Source: Brachybacterium massiliense
Lineage (GTDB): Bacteria; Actinomycetota; Actinomycetes; Actinomycetales; Dermabacteraceae
Length of the DNA stretch: 64,000 nt
Direction: 5' to 3'
NCBI RefSeq assembly: GCF_900184245.1
Contig: NZ_FXXB01000006.1
Coordinates: forward strand, 310,001 to 374,000
Notes under the pieces: generated by a model
What the model saw: only the letters and a program-made list of their open reading frames with translations
Databases searched by the model: none
What the model was told of the DNA's origin: nothing
Position numbers and translations under genes: made by a program
Shown: piece by piece, positions 41,006 to 49,167 of the stretch
How positions within the stretch are numbered: the stretch's first letter is position 1
How the letters are laid out: every line of letters begins with the position of its first letter

Positions 41006-41721
41006 GTCCTGATCCTAGGCGTCCGGCCGCCCTCGGTGGGAGTGCCTGCACCGCCCCCCACCGCTGCATCGCCGGAGGGGATGCCCTGAGCGAGCCACGA
41101 CAGATCGCCGGCGGCGGTGTTGGTCGCGAGGACCCTCGGGCGGCTCGCACCGTAGCTCACGATCGATACGGAGGCGGGCCCCACCTCGAGCCGCTGGAAC
41201 AGGTCGAGGTGCATGCCGAGCGCGTCGGCCAGGACCGACTTGATGATGTCGCCGTGGCTCACCGCCACCCACACCGCTCCCGGCCCGTGCTCGGACTCCA
41301 CGGCCGCATCGTGGCGACGGATCGCGGCCACGGACCTGGCCTGCATCCCTGCCATGGACTCACCGCCGGGGAAGGTGACGGCAGAGGGGTGCGACTGCAC
41401 GACCTGCCACAGATCCTCGGCCGCGAGCTCGCTGAGCGGGCGGCCCTGCCACCGGCCGTAATCACACTCCGTGAGGTCGGGCTCGACCGACGAGGACGGT
41501 GCGCCGCTCTGGTGCTCGACGATGGCCCGAGCGGTCTCCGCGCAGCGCTCGAGAGGGCTGGAGACCACTGCGGCCACGGGCACGGCGGCGATCCTGTCCC
41601 CGGTCCGCGCCGCCTGGTCCTCTCCGAGATCATCGAGGTGGACGCCGGGAGCCCGTCCGGCCAGCATTCCCGTCGCATTGGCTGTGGTGCGGCCATGCCG
41701 CACGAGGAGAACCGTTGCCAT
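41002..41721 (-). CDS. Histidine phosphatase (putative phosphomutase, MSMEG_4193-like)
   Basis: The product has 239 residues. LLVRHGRTTANATGMLAGRA contains the RHG motif with the phospho-accepting His; SSPLERCAETARAI and the distal AVSHGDIIKSVLADALGMHL (second His) complete the active site. It belongs to the histidine-phosphatase family member fixed at the head of the DUF3090 operon. TAGGCT lies 6 nt upstream of the ATG (leaderless). The C-terminal 25 residues are Gly/Thr-rich and probably disordered. Confidence 0.92.
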   Translation of the reverse strand: MATVLLVRHGRTTANATGMLAGRAPGVHLDDLGEDQAARTGDRIAAVPVAAVVSSPLERCAETARAIVEHQSGAPSSSVEPDLTECDYGRWQGRPLSELAAEDLWQVVQSHPSAVTFPGGESMAGMQARSVAAIRRHDAAVESEHGPGAVWVAVSHGDIIKSVLADALGMHLDLFQRLEVGPASVSIVSYGASRPRVLATNTAAGDLSWLAQGIPSGDAAVGGGAGTPTEGGRTPRIRT

Positions 41722-41961
41722 CCCCTCAGCCTAACGACGGACGGGGCGTGGGACATCCTGGCCGGTCAAGCACCGCTGCGTGCGGGCCTTCATGCTTCCC
41801 AGGGGGAACGCTCTCGGCGAGGGGCATGGTCAGCGATGGGCTACCGCCCACAGGGGGAGAGACGTCGCTGGGTCCGCCACGCGTGAGCGGCTCACCGGCG
41901 CGGCAGGCCCACGCCTGCGTCGTTCCCCGCAGCGGAGACCGGCGCGATCACCGCCGCGGAC
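41722..41961. other. Intergenic region between the phosphatase operon and trhO
   Basis: About 240 bp. Short open frames exist but none has a conserved look or ribosome site. Nothing further seen. Confidence 0.4.
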
Positions 41962-42702
41962 TCACTGCGAGGACCGGCGCGGCGTGAGGTCGGGGCCGAG
42001 CGATTCGCGCTCGTCGAAGACGAAGCACTCCCCGTCGTAGTGCGCTTCGCCGACAGCCTCGAAATAACCGAGGATCCCCCCGTCGAGCTGGAGGGCATCG
42101 ATCCCCTCCTCACGCAGGTGGATCGCGGCCTTCTCGCACCGGATCCCTCCGGTGCAGAAGCTCACCACGGTCTTCCCGTCCAGAGCATCGCGATGCGTGT
42201 CGGCTGCGTCGGGGAACTGCGTGAACCTCTCGATGCGCCAGTCGATCGCGCCCTCGAACGTGCCGTAGTCGACCTCGAACGCGTTGCGGGTGTCGAGCAT
42301 GACGACCTCTCGGCCGTCGTCGTCGTGCCCTTGATCGAGCCAGCGCTTCAGGGTGTGCGGCGTGACCGCCGGGGCGCGCTCCTGGCCAGGGCGGATCGTG
42401 GGGTGGTCCATCCGGATGATCTCGCGTTTGAGCTTGACCAGCAGCTTGCGGAACGGCTGCTCCAGCGACCAGCTCTCCTTGGTGGTCAGGGAGGCGAAGC
42501 GGGGGTCCCCGCGCAGCGCGCCGGCGAACCCGCGCACGGCCTCCGCCTCGCCGGCGAGGAACATGTTGATGCCCTCCTCCGCGAGGAGGATCGTGCCTTT
42601 CAGCCCGGCCGCCCCCGCGCGCTCGCGCAGCACGGGACGCAGCTGCTCACGATCGGTGATCCGGGTGAACAGGTAGGCGGAGATGTTGAGGACGGGTTCC
42701 AC
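41962..42702 (-). CDS. trhO: tRNA uridine(34) hydroxylase / rhodanese-like protein, copy 1
   Basis: The product has 246 residues. After an N-terminal ACT-like/acylphosphatase-type domain ([20 protein letters not shown]), the rhodanese domain reads [20 protein letters not shown] then [20 protein letters not shown] with catalytic Cys in CTGGIRC. TrhO (YceA/UPF0176) makes 5-hydroxyuridine at tRNA position 34. GTG start with TAGGCT 6 nt upstream (leaderless). A near-identical gene lies at 46705-47451; the stretch encoding the C-terminal third is the same almost base for base. Confidence 0.93.
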   Translation of the reverse strand: MEPVLNISAYLFTRITDREQLRPVLRERAGAAGLKGTILLAEEGINMFLAGEAEAVRGFAGALRGDPRFASLTTKESWSLEQPFRKLLVKLKREIIRMDHPTIRPGQERAPAVTPHTLKRWLDQGHDDDGREVVMLDTRNAFEVDYGTFEGAIDWRIERFTQFPDAADTHRDALDGKTVVSFCTGGIRCEKAAIHLREEGIDALQLDGGILGYFEAVGEAHYDGECFVFDERESLGPDLTPRRSSQ

Positions 42703-42830
42703 GCGTCGAGCCTATCGACGCGTGCTCGCGCGGGAGGTCGGGAGCCGACGAGATCACAGCGCGACGCGGGACCTCACGGTCCTCCGCGCCTCGGCGCCAC
42801 CGTTCCGCCAGGCACGCGATACCGTGCCGC

Positions 42831-43130
42831 ATGACCACCATCGAGCTGACCGGCCGCCTGCTCTGTGAGAACACCGAGCAGGCGGAGGTCGTCCGACGCC
42901 ACCTGCCCCGACACGTCGAGCTCACCCGCGCCGAGGAGGGCTGCCTCCGCTTCGAGGTCGCGGAGTCGGAGGACCCGCTCGTCTGGACCGTCGCGGAGCT
43001 GTTCGCCGACCAGACGGCGTTCGATGCGCATCAGGCGAGGGTGAGGGCCAGCGAGTGGGGCCAGGCCACGACGGCGATCCCGCGGGATTACGTCGTCACC
43101 CGGAACGAGGAGCAGCCCGCCCCTGGTTGA
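42831..43130 (+). CDS. Antibiotic-biosynthesis-monooxygenase (ABM) domain protein
   Basis: The 99-residue product has the ferredoxin-like pattern of ABM/YgiN-type quinol monooxygenases: IELTGRLLCENTEQAEVVRR, GCLRFEVAESEDPLVWTVAE, AFDAHQARVRASEWGQATTA. It is a small cytoplasmic dimeric oxygenase or heme/quinol-related enzyme. TACCGT (42819 region) lies 5 nt before ATG 42831, leaderless. Divergent from trhO. Confidence 0.85.
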   Translation: MTTIELTGRLLCENTEQAEVVRRHLPRHVELTRAEEGCLRFEVAESEDPLVWTVAELFADQTAFDAHQARVRASEWGQATTAIPRDYVVTRNEEQPAPG

Positions 43131-43156
43131 GATCGATCCGCTCTACTCTGGATCGT

Positions 43157-43760
43157 ATGGAGACCCCCGGACCTGCAGCGCTCAGCGCCGTGCGGGACGC
43201 CTACGGCAGGCGCGCGCAGGAGTACGCCTCCCTCCTCGGGGCCGTGGAGAGCCTCGCCGAGGCGGACATCGCCCTCGTGCGCGAATGGGCACTGGCCATC
43301 GAAGGGCCGGTGCACGATGTCGGATGCGGGCCGGGACAGTGGACGCACCTCCTCCGAGGACTAGGAGCCGACGCGCGCGGCATCGACCCTGTGGCCGAGT
43401 TCGTCGAGCTGGCCCGTGCGACCTACCCCGGGGAGAGCTTCTCGGTCGGCCGCGCCGAGGCCATCGGTGCTGACGAGGGCACCATCGGCGGGGTGCTCGC
43501 CTGGTACTCCCTGATCCACACAGCGCCCGAGAACCTCCCTGACGCGCTGCGCGAGCTCCACCGGATCCTCGCCCCCGGAGGCGGCCTCGCGGTGGGTTTC
43601 TTCGAGGGTCCCGACCTGCTGCCCTTCGAGCATGCCGTCACGACCGCCTTCTTCTGGCCCATGGATCGCCTGGTCGGCCGGCTTCACGGTCACCCGCACC
43701 GAGACGCGCACCGATCCCGGCTCACGGCGGCACGGAGCGATCCTCGCGCGCCGCGACTGA
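43157..43760 (+). pseudogene. Class I SAM methyltransferase with a C-terminal frameshift
   Basis: ATG 43157 with TACTCT 7 nt upstream. VHDVGCGPGQWTHLLRGLGA (motif I), ARGIDPVAEFVELARATYPG and LAWYSLIHTAPENLPDALRE are a typical methyltransferase core. Near 43675 the frame must shift by +1 to read the family C-terminus AGFTVTRTETRTDPGSRRHG and ILARRD-stop at 43760. Unshifted, translation would run to 43849 into the next gene's promoter. The catalytic core is intact so a shortened activity is possible. Confidence 0.65.
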
Positions 43761-43838
43761 CCCGGGGGTGCCGCCGCCCTCGGAGCCGAGGTGCAGACCG
43801 TCGGCCGAGCAGCGCCTGCTCAGGGATAGCCTGGAGCC

Positions 43839-44816
43839 ATGCGCTATGACTCCCTCGGCTCCAGCGGTCTCGTCGTCTCCGCGCTCGGCATCGGATGCAA
43901 CGCCTTCGGGCGACGGATAGACCAGGACGCGGCCACCGCCGTGGTCCACGCCGCCCTCGATGCGGGCGTGACCTTCTTCGACACCGCGGACGCCTACGGC
44001 GTCGGCCAGTCCGAGACGATGCTCGGCAGAGCCCTCGGCGCTCGCCGCGAGGAGGTCGTGATCGCGACCAAGTTCGGCATGGACATGGGGGAGACCTATC
44101 CCGGTGCCCGCGCGAACCGGGCCAGCCGTGGCTACATCCTCCGTGCGGTGGAGGGCTCCCTGCGCCGCCTCGGCGCCGACCACATCGATCTCCTCCAGCT
44201 CCACACCCCGGACCGCATCACCCCGATGGAGGAGACCCTCGAGACCCTCGGCGGCCTGGTGCGCTCGGGCACGGTCCGCTACATCGGCTGCTCGAACCTC
44301 GCCGCCTGGGAGGTCGCCGACGCCGCGCACCTCGCCGATGCCGTCGGCGCCCCCGCCTTCATCACCGCGCAGAACGAGTACTCCCTGTACAACCGCAGCG
44401 CCGAGACGGAGCTGGTGCCGGCCCTCGAGCACTTCGGGATGAGCCTGCTGCCCTACTTCCCCCTCGCCTACGGGCTGCTCACCGGCAAGTACTCGAAGGC
44501 CGACGGCGCTCCCGAGGGGACCCGCCTCGCTACCGAGACGGCCCGCTTCGACAGCGCCCGCTGGGACGTCGTCGAGGGCTTCCGGGAGCTCGCCGAGCGC
44601 ACTGGTCGCAGCATGCTCGAGATCGCCCTCGGCGGCCTGCGCGCACAGCCCGCGGTGGATACCATCATCGCCGGGGCGACCCGCCCCGAGCAGGTCGCCG
44701 CCAACGCGAGCGCCGTCGCCTGGGAGCCGACGGCCGACGAGCTCGAGGCGATCGACGCCGTCGTCGCCCCCGGCTCGGGCCCCGGCCACTCGACCTTCGC
44801 CGCCCCGCGCCGCTGA
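43839..44816 (+). CDS. Aldo/keto reductase
   Basis: The 325-residue TIM-barrel AKR has NAFGRRIDQDAATAVVHAAL, FFDTADAYGVGQSETMLGRA (catalytic Asp and Tyr), KFGMDM (Lys) and IDLLQLHTPDRITPMEETLE (His). The C-terminal TIIAGATRPEQVAANASAVA binds NADPH. TAGCCT (43827-43832) lies 6 nt before the ATG. Substrate unknown, probably aldehydes or ketones. It starts only 23 nt after the unshifted end of the methyltransferase frame and is followed by a PLP enzyme with its own promoter. Confidence 0.93.
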   Translation: MRYDSLGSSGLVVSALGIGCNAFGRRIDQDAATAVVHAALDAGVTFFDTADAYGVGQSETMLGRALGARREEVVIATKFGMDMGETYPGARANRASRGYILRAVEGSLRRLGADHIDLLQLHTPDRITPMEETLETLGGLVRSGTVRYIGCSNLAAWEVADAAHLADAVGAPAFITAQNEYSLYNRSAETELVPALEHFGMSLLPYFPLAYGLLTGKYSKADGAPEGTRLATETARFDSARWDVVEGFRELAERTGRSMLEIALGGLRAQPAVDTIIAGATRPEQVAANASAVAWEPTADELEAIDAVVAPGSGPGHSTFAAPRR

Positions 44817-44861
44817 GCGGACCGGGGCGCAGCGGGACCGGGGGTGGCGTTACCGTGGATC

Positions 44862-46019
44862 ATGACCTTCCCGGATCCGCACACCCCTGAGCTCTCCCTG
44901 CGCCCGGACACCGTGACCGTGCAGGCAGGTCGCCCCGCCCGCACCCCCGGTGCACCGGTGAACACTCCGATCACGCTGAGTGCGAAGTACATCCACGACA
45001 GCGACCGCCCCTACGGCCGTGACGGCAACGAGGGCTGGGACGCGCTGGAGACCGCGCTCGGCGCGCTCGAGGGCGGGCACGCCATCAGCTTCGCCTCCGG
45101 GATGGCGGCCATCGCCGCGGTCGCCGATCTGGTGCCCGTCGGCGGCGTGGTGGTGCTGCCGCCCACCGCCTATCACGGGGTCAGCCACTGGTTCGGGCGC
45201 CTCGCGGAGCGCGGCCTGCTCAGCGTGCGCACCGCCGACCCCTCGGACACCGCCGCCGTGCTCGCGGCGGCCGACGGCGCGGATCTGGTGTGGCTCGAGT
45301 CGATCGCGAACCCCACCATGGAGGTCGCGGACATCCCCGCGATCGCCGCGGGCGCCCGCGAGAAGGGCGCGCTGATCGCCGTCGATGCGACCTTCGCGAC
45401 CCCGCTGCGGCAGCGACCGCTCGAGCTCGGCGCAGATCTCGTGGTCCACTCGGCCACCAAGTTCCTCGGCGGCCACTCCGATCTGCTGCTCGGCGTGGTG
45501 ATCGCCGCGTCGGAGGAGCATGCCCGGAGCATCGCCGGATACCGGCATGACGCGGGCTCCATCCCCGGCGGGATCGAACCGTTCCTCGCCCTGCGCGGGC
45601 TGCGCACCCTGGCCGTGCGCCTGGACCGCGCCGAGGCGAACGCGCTCGAGCTGGCACGCCGGCTCTCCCAGCATCCGTCGGTCGCCGCTGTGCACTACCC
45701 GGGACTGCCCGGGGACAGCGAGCAGGAGCGCGCGGCCCGAGTGCTGCCGGGCGGCTGCGGGGCGATGGTCTCCTTCGAGACCCTCGGGACGGCGGAGCAG
45801 ACCGAGCGGGTCCTCGCCGGTCTGCGCCTGTTCGCCCACGCCACCAGCCTCGGCGACGTGGAGAGCTCGATCGAGCGTCGGGCCCGCTGGGCGGGCGATG
45901 CCGCCTCCGGCGTGCCCGCCACGCTGTGCCGGATGTCGGTGGGGATCGAGAACGTCGAGGACCTCTGGACGGATCTGGACGAAGGCCTCCGCGGCCTCTC
46001 CGGTGCCCCGGGCGCCTGA
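44862..46019 (+). CDS. Cystathionine gamma-synthase-like PLP enzyme
   Basis: The product has 385 residues. PLP-enzyme family of trans-sulfuration (Cys/Met metabolism): HAISFASGMAAIAAVADLVP, WLESIANPTMEVADIPAIAA, LIAVDATFATPLRQRPLELG, and the Lys motif VVHSATKFLGGHSDLLLGVV. The C-terminus contains SLGDVESSIERRARWAG, as in gamma-synthases and gamma-lyases. Start ATG 44862 with TACCGT 5 nt upstream. Which reaction (synthase or lyase) cannot be decided from sequence alone. Confidence 0.9.
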   Translation: MTFPDPHTPELSLRPDTVTVQAGRPARTPGAPVNTPITLSAKYIHDSDRPYGRDGNEGWDALETALGALEGGHAISFASGMAAIAAVADLVPVGGVVVLPPTAYHGVSHWFGRLAERGLLSVRTADPSDTAAVLAAADGADLVWLESIANPTMEVADIPAIAAGAREKGALIAVDATFATPLRQRPLELGADLVVHSATKFLGGHSDLLLGVVIAASEEHARSIAGYRHDAGSIPGGIEPFLALRGLRTLAVRLDRAEANALELARRLSQHPSVAAVHYPGLPGDSEQERAARVLPGGCGAMVSFETLGTAEQTERVLAGLRLFAHATSLGDVESSIERRARWAGDAASGVPATLCRMSVGIENVEDLWTDLDEGLRGLSGAPGA

Positions 46020-46032
46020 CTATCCTGCTGCC

Positions 46033-46677
46033 ATGGCATCGGGAACCGACACGGCCTGGAGCGCCCTGCGGCAGACGGGGCAGGTCACCCTGCGAGGCGA
46101 ACCGGCGACCTGGTCACGCGTGACGCGGTGGCTCTTCCTGGTGCTGGGAGGCCTGGTGGGCCTGCTCGCGCTGGCTCCCCTGGTCGTGATCCCGCTCGTG
46201 CTGCTCGGGGGAGCGGAGATCAGCCTCGGCATCGTGTTCGGGGTGTTCGGCGTCTACGCCATGCTCGCCGTGCTGGGAGTGCTGCTCGTCCTCGGCTATC
46301 GCCGGCAGGTGCGCTACCTCGCGCTCGAACGCCAGCCCGTCATCCTCGATGCGCGCGGTCTCACGCTGCGCGGCGTGGGCCCGATCCCGTGGCATGACGT
46401 GGGACCGGCCCAGCATCGCCTGGTGCGTAACGAGAACTCCGACGGATTCGTCCGACGGGCGGTGATGCCGTTGACGGCCGCCGGCCTCGCCGCAGTGAAC
46501 CAGAGGCTCGCCCCGGAGCTCCGGCCGCGGATCTCACCGGCCACCGGACCGATCTGGAATCGCACCCACCGGCACGTGTACGTCCCCGGCGTGAAGGGTA
46601 TGAGTCAGGGCGAGGTGATGGGGCTGCTCAACGCCGCGCACCAGCTGTTCCTCGACAGCCCGCCGCGCCAGCGGTGA
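46033..46677 (+). CDS. Hypothetical membrane protein, 214 residues
   Basis: ATG 46033 with TATCCT 6 nt upstream, 13 nt after the previous stop. Two membrane segments (VTRWLFLVLGGLVGLLALAP, VFGVFGVYAMLAVLGVLLVL) precede a soluble C-terminal domain with short strands (QPVILDARGLTLRGVGPIPW, RHVYVPGVKGMSQGEVMGLL). The layout resembles PH-domain proteins with membrane anchor. Function unknown. Confidence 0.6.
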   Translation: MASGTDTAWSALRQTGQVTLRGEPATWSRVTRWLFLVLGGLVGLLALAPLVVIPLVLLGGAEISLGIVFGVFGVYAMLAVLGVLLVLGYRRQVRYLALERQPVILDARGLTLRGVGPIPWHDVGPAQHRLVRNENSDGFVRRAVMPLTAAGLAAVNQRLAPELRPRISPATGPIWNRTHRHVYVPGVKGMSQGEVMGLLNAAHQLFLDSPPRQR

Positions 46678-46704
46678 GCGCGCTGCCGCGGGGGCGGCGG
46701 ACTC

Positions 46705-47451
46705 TCAGGACGCGGCGACGTCGGCCCGCGGGCTGAGGTCGGGCGCCAGCGCCTCGCGCTCGTCGAAGACGAAGCACTCGCCGTCGTAGTGCGCTTCGCC
46801 GACAGCCTCGAAATAACCGAGGATCCCCCCGTCGAGCTGGAGGGCATCGATCCCCTCCTCACGCAGGTGGATCGCGGCCTTCTCGCACCGGATCCCTCCG
46901 GTGCAGAAGCTCACCACCGTCCGGCCCTCGAGAGCCTCGCGGTGGGCGGCGGCGGCCTCGGGGAACTGGGTGAACCGTGCGATGCGCCAGTCCAGCGCCC
47001 CCTCGAAGGTGCCGTAGTCCACCTCGAAGGCGTTGCGCGTATCGAGCATGACGACCTCGCGGCCCTCGTCGTCGTGCCCCTGGTCCAGCCAGCGCTTGAG
47101 GGTGCGCGGGGCGACTGCCGGCGCTCGCTCCTCGAGCGGTCGGATCGTGGGGTGGTCCATGCGGATGATCTCGCGCTTGAGCTTGACCAGCATCTTCCCG
47201 AACGGCTGCTGGGCGGACCAGCTCTCCTTCGTGGTCAGCGCGGCGAATCTCGGCTCCTCGCGCAGCTGCTCGACGAAGCCGCGCACGGCGCCCGCCTCGC
47301 CCGCGAGGAACATGTTGATGCCCTCCTCCGCGAGGAGGATCGTGCCCTTGAGGCCCGCGGCGTCCGCGCGCTCGCGCAGCACGGGGCGCAGCTGCTCACG
47401 ATCGGTGATCGGCGTGAACAGATAGGCGGCGATGTTGAGGACGGGTTCCAC
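46705..47451 (-). CDS. trhO: tRNA uridine(34) hydroxylase / rhodanese-like protein, copy 2
   Basis: The 248-residue paralogue of the protein at 41962-42702 has the same domain order and CTGGIRC active site. It differs by scattered substitutions in the N-terminal two-thirds and C-terminal tail, but DNA from about 46790 to 46918 is identical to the first copy. GTG start with TAGGCT 7 nt upstream. Two functional-looking trhO copies 4.7 kb apart is unusual. Confidence 0.92.
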   Translation of the reverse strand: MEPVLNIAAYLFTPITDREQLRPVLRERADAAGLKGTILLAEEGINMFLAGEAGAVRGFVEQLREEPRFAALTTKESWSAQQPFGKMLVKLKREIIRMDHPTIRPLEERAPAVAPRTLKRWLDQGHDDEGREVVMLDTRNAFEVDYGTFEGALDWRIARFTQFPEAAAAHREALEGRTVVSFCTGGIRCEKAAIHLREEGIDALQLDGGILGYFEAVGEAHYDGECFVFDEREALAPDLSPRADVAAS

Positions 47452-47532
47452 GGGGGCGAGCCTACCGAAGCGCAGCTGCGGAGGCTGTGGGCGGGGCCTG
47501 GATCCGGCGCGGTGCGAGACCTAGGCTTGATA

Positions 47533-47551
47533 TGTCTTGATCTCAAGATAT
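47533..47551. promoter_or_regulatory. Palindromic operator upstream of VOC gene
   Basis: TCTTGA-tc-TCAAGA (47535-47548) within TGTCTTGATCTCAAGATAT, 30 nt upstream of ATG 47579. The form is typical of MarR-family operators. No MarR gene is adjacent. Confidence 0.6.
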
Positions 47552-47578
47552 CCAGTGGCAGGAGCGGAAGGAAGATTA

Positions 47579-47971
47579 ATGCAGATGAGACTCCACCACG
47601 TGCAGGTGTCCATGCCCCGCGGCGAGGAGGACGAGGCGCGACGCTTCTACGGGGAAGCCCTCGGACTGCAGGAGGTCCAGAAGCCGCCGGACCTCGCCGG
47701 CCGCGGCGGGTGCTGGTTCCGGGCTCTCGACGGCGAGCTCGTCACCGCGGAGATCCACCTCGGCGTCGAGGACCCGTTCCGCCCGGCGAACAAGGCCCAC
47801 CCCGGGCTGGTCTGCGACAGCCTCGACCAGCTGGAGCAGGTGGCCCGGCGCATCGCGCGCGGCGGGTATGAGCTCTCCTGGGCGGAGCGGGACACCTTCG
47901 AGGGATACCTGCGGTTCCATGCGCGCGACGGCTTCGGGAACCGCATCGAGGTGATGACGCCGGTCAGGTGA
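47579..47971 (+). CDS. VOC-family (glyoxalase/bleomycin-resistance-like) protein
   Basis: The 130 residues run from ATG 47579 (AAGGA 7 nt upstream). MRLHHVQVSMPRGEEDEARR then FYGEALGLQEVQKPPDLAGR and GGYELSWAERDTFEGYLRFH, NRIEVMTPVR are a single VOC domain with the metal-binding His and Glu positions retained (HHVQV, EIHLG, RIEVM). Substrate unknown. The upstream MarR-type palindrome suggests induction by a small aromatic or oxidant. Confidence 0.88.
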   Translation: MQMRLHHVQVSMPRGEEDEARRFYGEALGLQEVQKPPDLAGRGGCWFRALDGELVTAEIHLGVEDPFRPANKAHPGLVCDSLDQLEQVARRIARGGYELSWAERDTFEGYLRFHARDGFGNRIEVMTPVR

Positions 47972-48041
47972 GCATCCGCGCTGAGATGATGGGATGGTGA
48001 GCGTGCAGGCAGTGCCCACCCACACCTCAGGAGATCCCGTC

Positions 48042-48482
48042 ATGAACTTCACCGTCCACCTCTCCGGTGAGATCCACTCCGACTGGCGCGAGGAGATCCG
48101 CCGCGGCATCGAGGCCGCCGGCCTGGACATCACCTTCACCGCCCCTGTGACCGATCACCCCGCGAGCGACGCGGCCGGCGACCACCTGGGCGAGAACGAC
48201 AGTCAGTTCTGGCGCGACCACCAGTCCGCCAAGGTCAACGCCATCCGCACCCGCACCCAGATCGAGCGGGCGGACCTCGTGGTGGTGCGCTTCGGCGACA
48301 AGTACAAGCAGTGGAACGCCGCCTTCGACGCCGGCTTCGCCGCAGCGCTCGGCACGCCCTACATCACGCTCCACGACGCCGACCTCATCCACCCGCTCAA
48401 GGAGGTCGACGCCGAGGCGAAGGCCTGGTGCACCACCACCGATCAGGTGGTCGAGACCCTCCGTTACGTGCTGAAGGCATGA
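48042..48482 (+). CDS. YtoQ-family protein
   Basis: The 146 residues start at ATG 48042 with AGGAG 8 nt upstream (an in-frame ATG/GTG at 47994-47997 is less likely). NFTVHLSGEIHSDWREEIRR, ENDSQFWRDHQSAKVNAIRT and RADLVVVRFGDKYKQWNAAF are diagnostic of YtoQ, a nucleoside-2-deoxyribosyltransferase-like fold protein of unknown reaction. Single gene, normal length. Confidence 0.9.
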   Translation: MNFTVHLSGEIHSDWREEIRRGIEAAGLDITFTAPVTDHPASDAAGDHLGENDSQFWRDHQSAKVNAIRTRTQIERADLVVVRFGDKYKQWNAAFDAGFAAALGTPYITLHDADLIHPLKEVDAEAKAWCTTTDQVVETLRYVLKA

Positions 48483-48732
48483 TCATGCCGGTGCCCGAGG
48501 AGCTCATGGCGCTGGAGCGCCGCGGCTGGGACGACTACTAGCTGACCGAGGCACGGCTGGTGCCCGTCGGCACTGACGCCGCCGCGCTCATCTACCTCGC
48601 CGTCGCGAGATGCGGCGCCGAAGAGCCCTTCCGCGTCCTGGTGTCGAGCACCTGCGTGGACACGGACGGCGCCGCACGGCTCGCTCTCTACCAGCAGACC
48701 TGGGCGAGAGAGCTCACTACGATGTGTGTATG
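48479..48732 (+). pseudogene. DUF4440/NTF2-like gene, internal deletion and amber stop
   Basis: ATG 48479 overlaps the ytoQ stop. The frame reads PVPEELMALERRGWDDY, then TAG (48539-48541), then without change of frame LTEARLVPVGTDAAALIYLA and FRVLVSSTCVDTDGAARLAL to 48732. DUF4440 proteins have about 60 more residues between the two parts, so a deletion joined RRGW to the DDY segment and a stop codon was added or created at the junction. Inactive. Confidence 0.7.
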
Positions 48733-49014
48733 AGTCAGCATCCCCACGGGTCTCCCGCCTCGACACGCGCCGAGGAGCTCCGGCGTACCCAGCAGAAGCG
48801 GCAGCAGCGTGCGCTGATCGGATTCGCCGTGGCCGAGGGATTCGTCCTCGCCATCGCCGTGATCGTCGTGTACGTCCTGCAGCTGGTCGAGCCCGTGGTG
48901 GGCGTCTGGCTGCTGGTGGCGATCGCCCTCGTCGGCGGCGGCCTGCTCAGCACCTACCTCGTGATGTCAATGCGTCGCCACCAGCGTGAGCTCACCGCGC
49001 TGACCGGGGACTGA
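48730..49014 (+). CDS. Small membrane protein, 94 residues
   Basis: ATG 48730 with TACGAT 6 nt upstream. A charged N-terminus (RAEELRRTQQKRQQRALIGF) is followed by two membrane segments, FAVAEGFVLAIAVIVVYVLQ and GVWLLVAIALVGGGLLSTYL, and a short positively charged tail. No family. It could be a small envelope protein. Confidence 0.65.
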   Translation: MSQHPHGSPASTRAEELRRTQQKRQQRALIGFAVAEGFVLAIAVIVVYVLQLVEPVVGVWLLVAIALVGGGLLSTYLVMSMRRHQRELTALTGD

Positions 49015-49167
49015 CCGGCCCGCACAGCGGCGCTCACGCCGAGCGGAGCTCGCCGAGCGGCGCGGCGAGCTCGTTGAACCCGGGGCGGATGGCGCAGTGT
49101 GATCCTCTGCGGGGTCCGCCGCCCGGGCGAGACAGCAGACCGAGAACTTTCCTAGGCTCGACGGATC

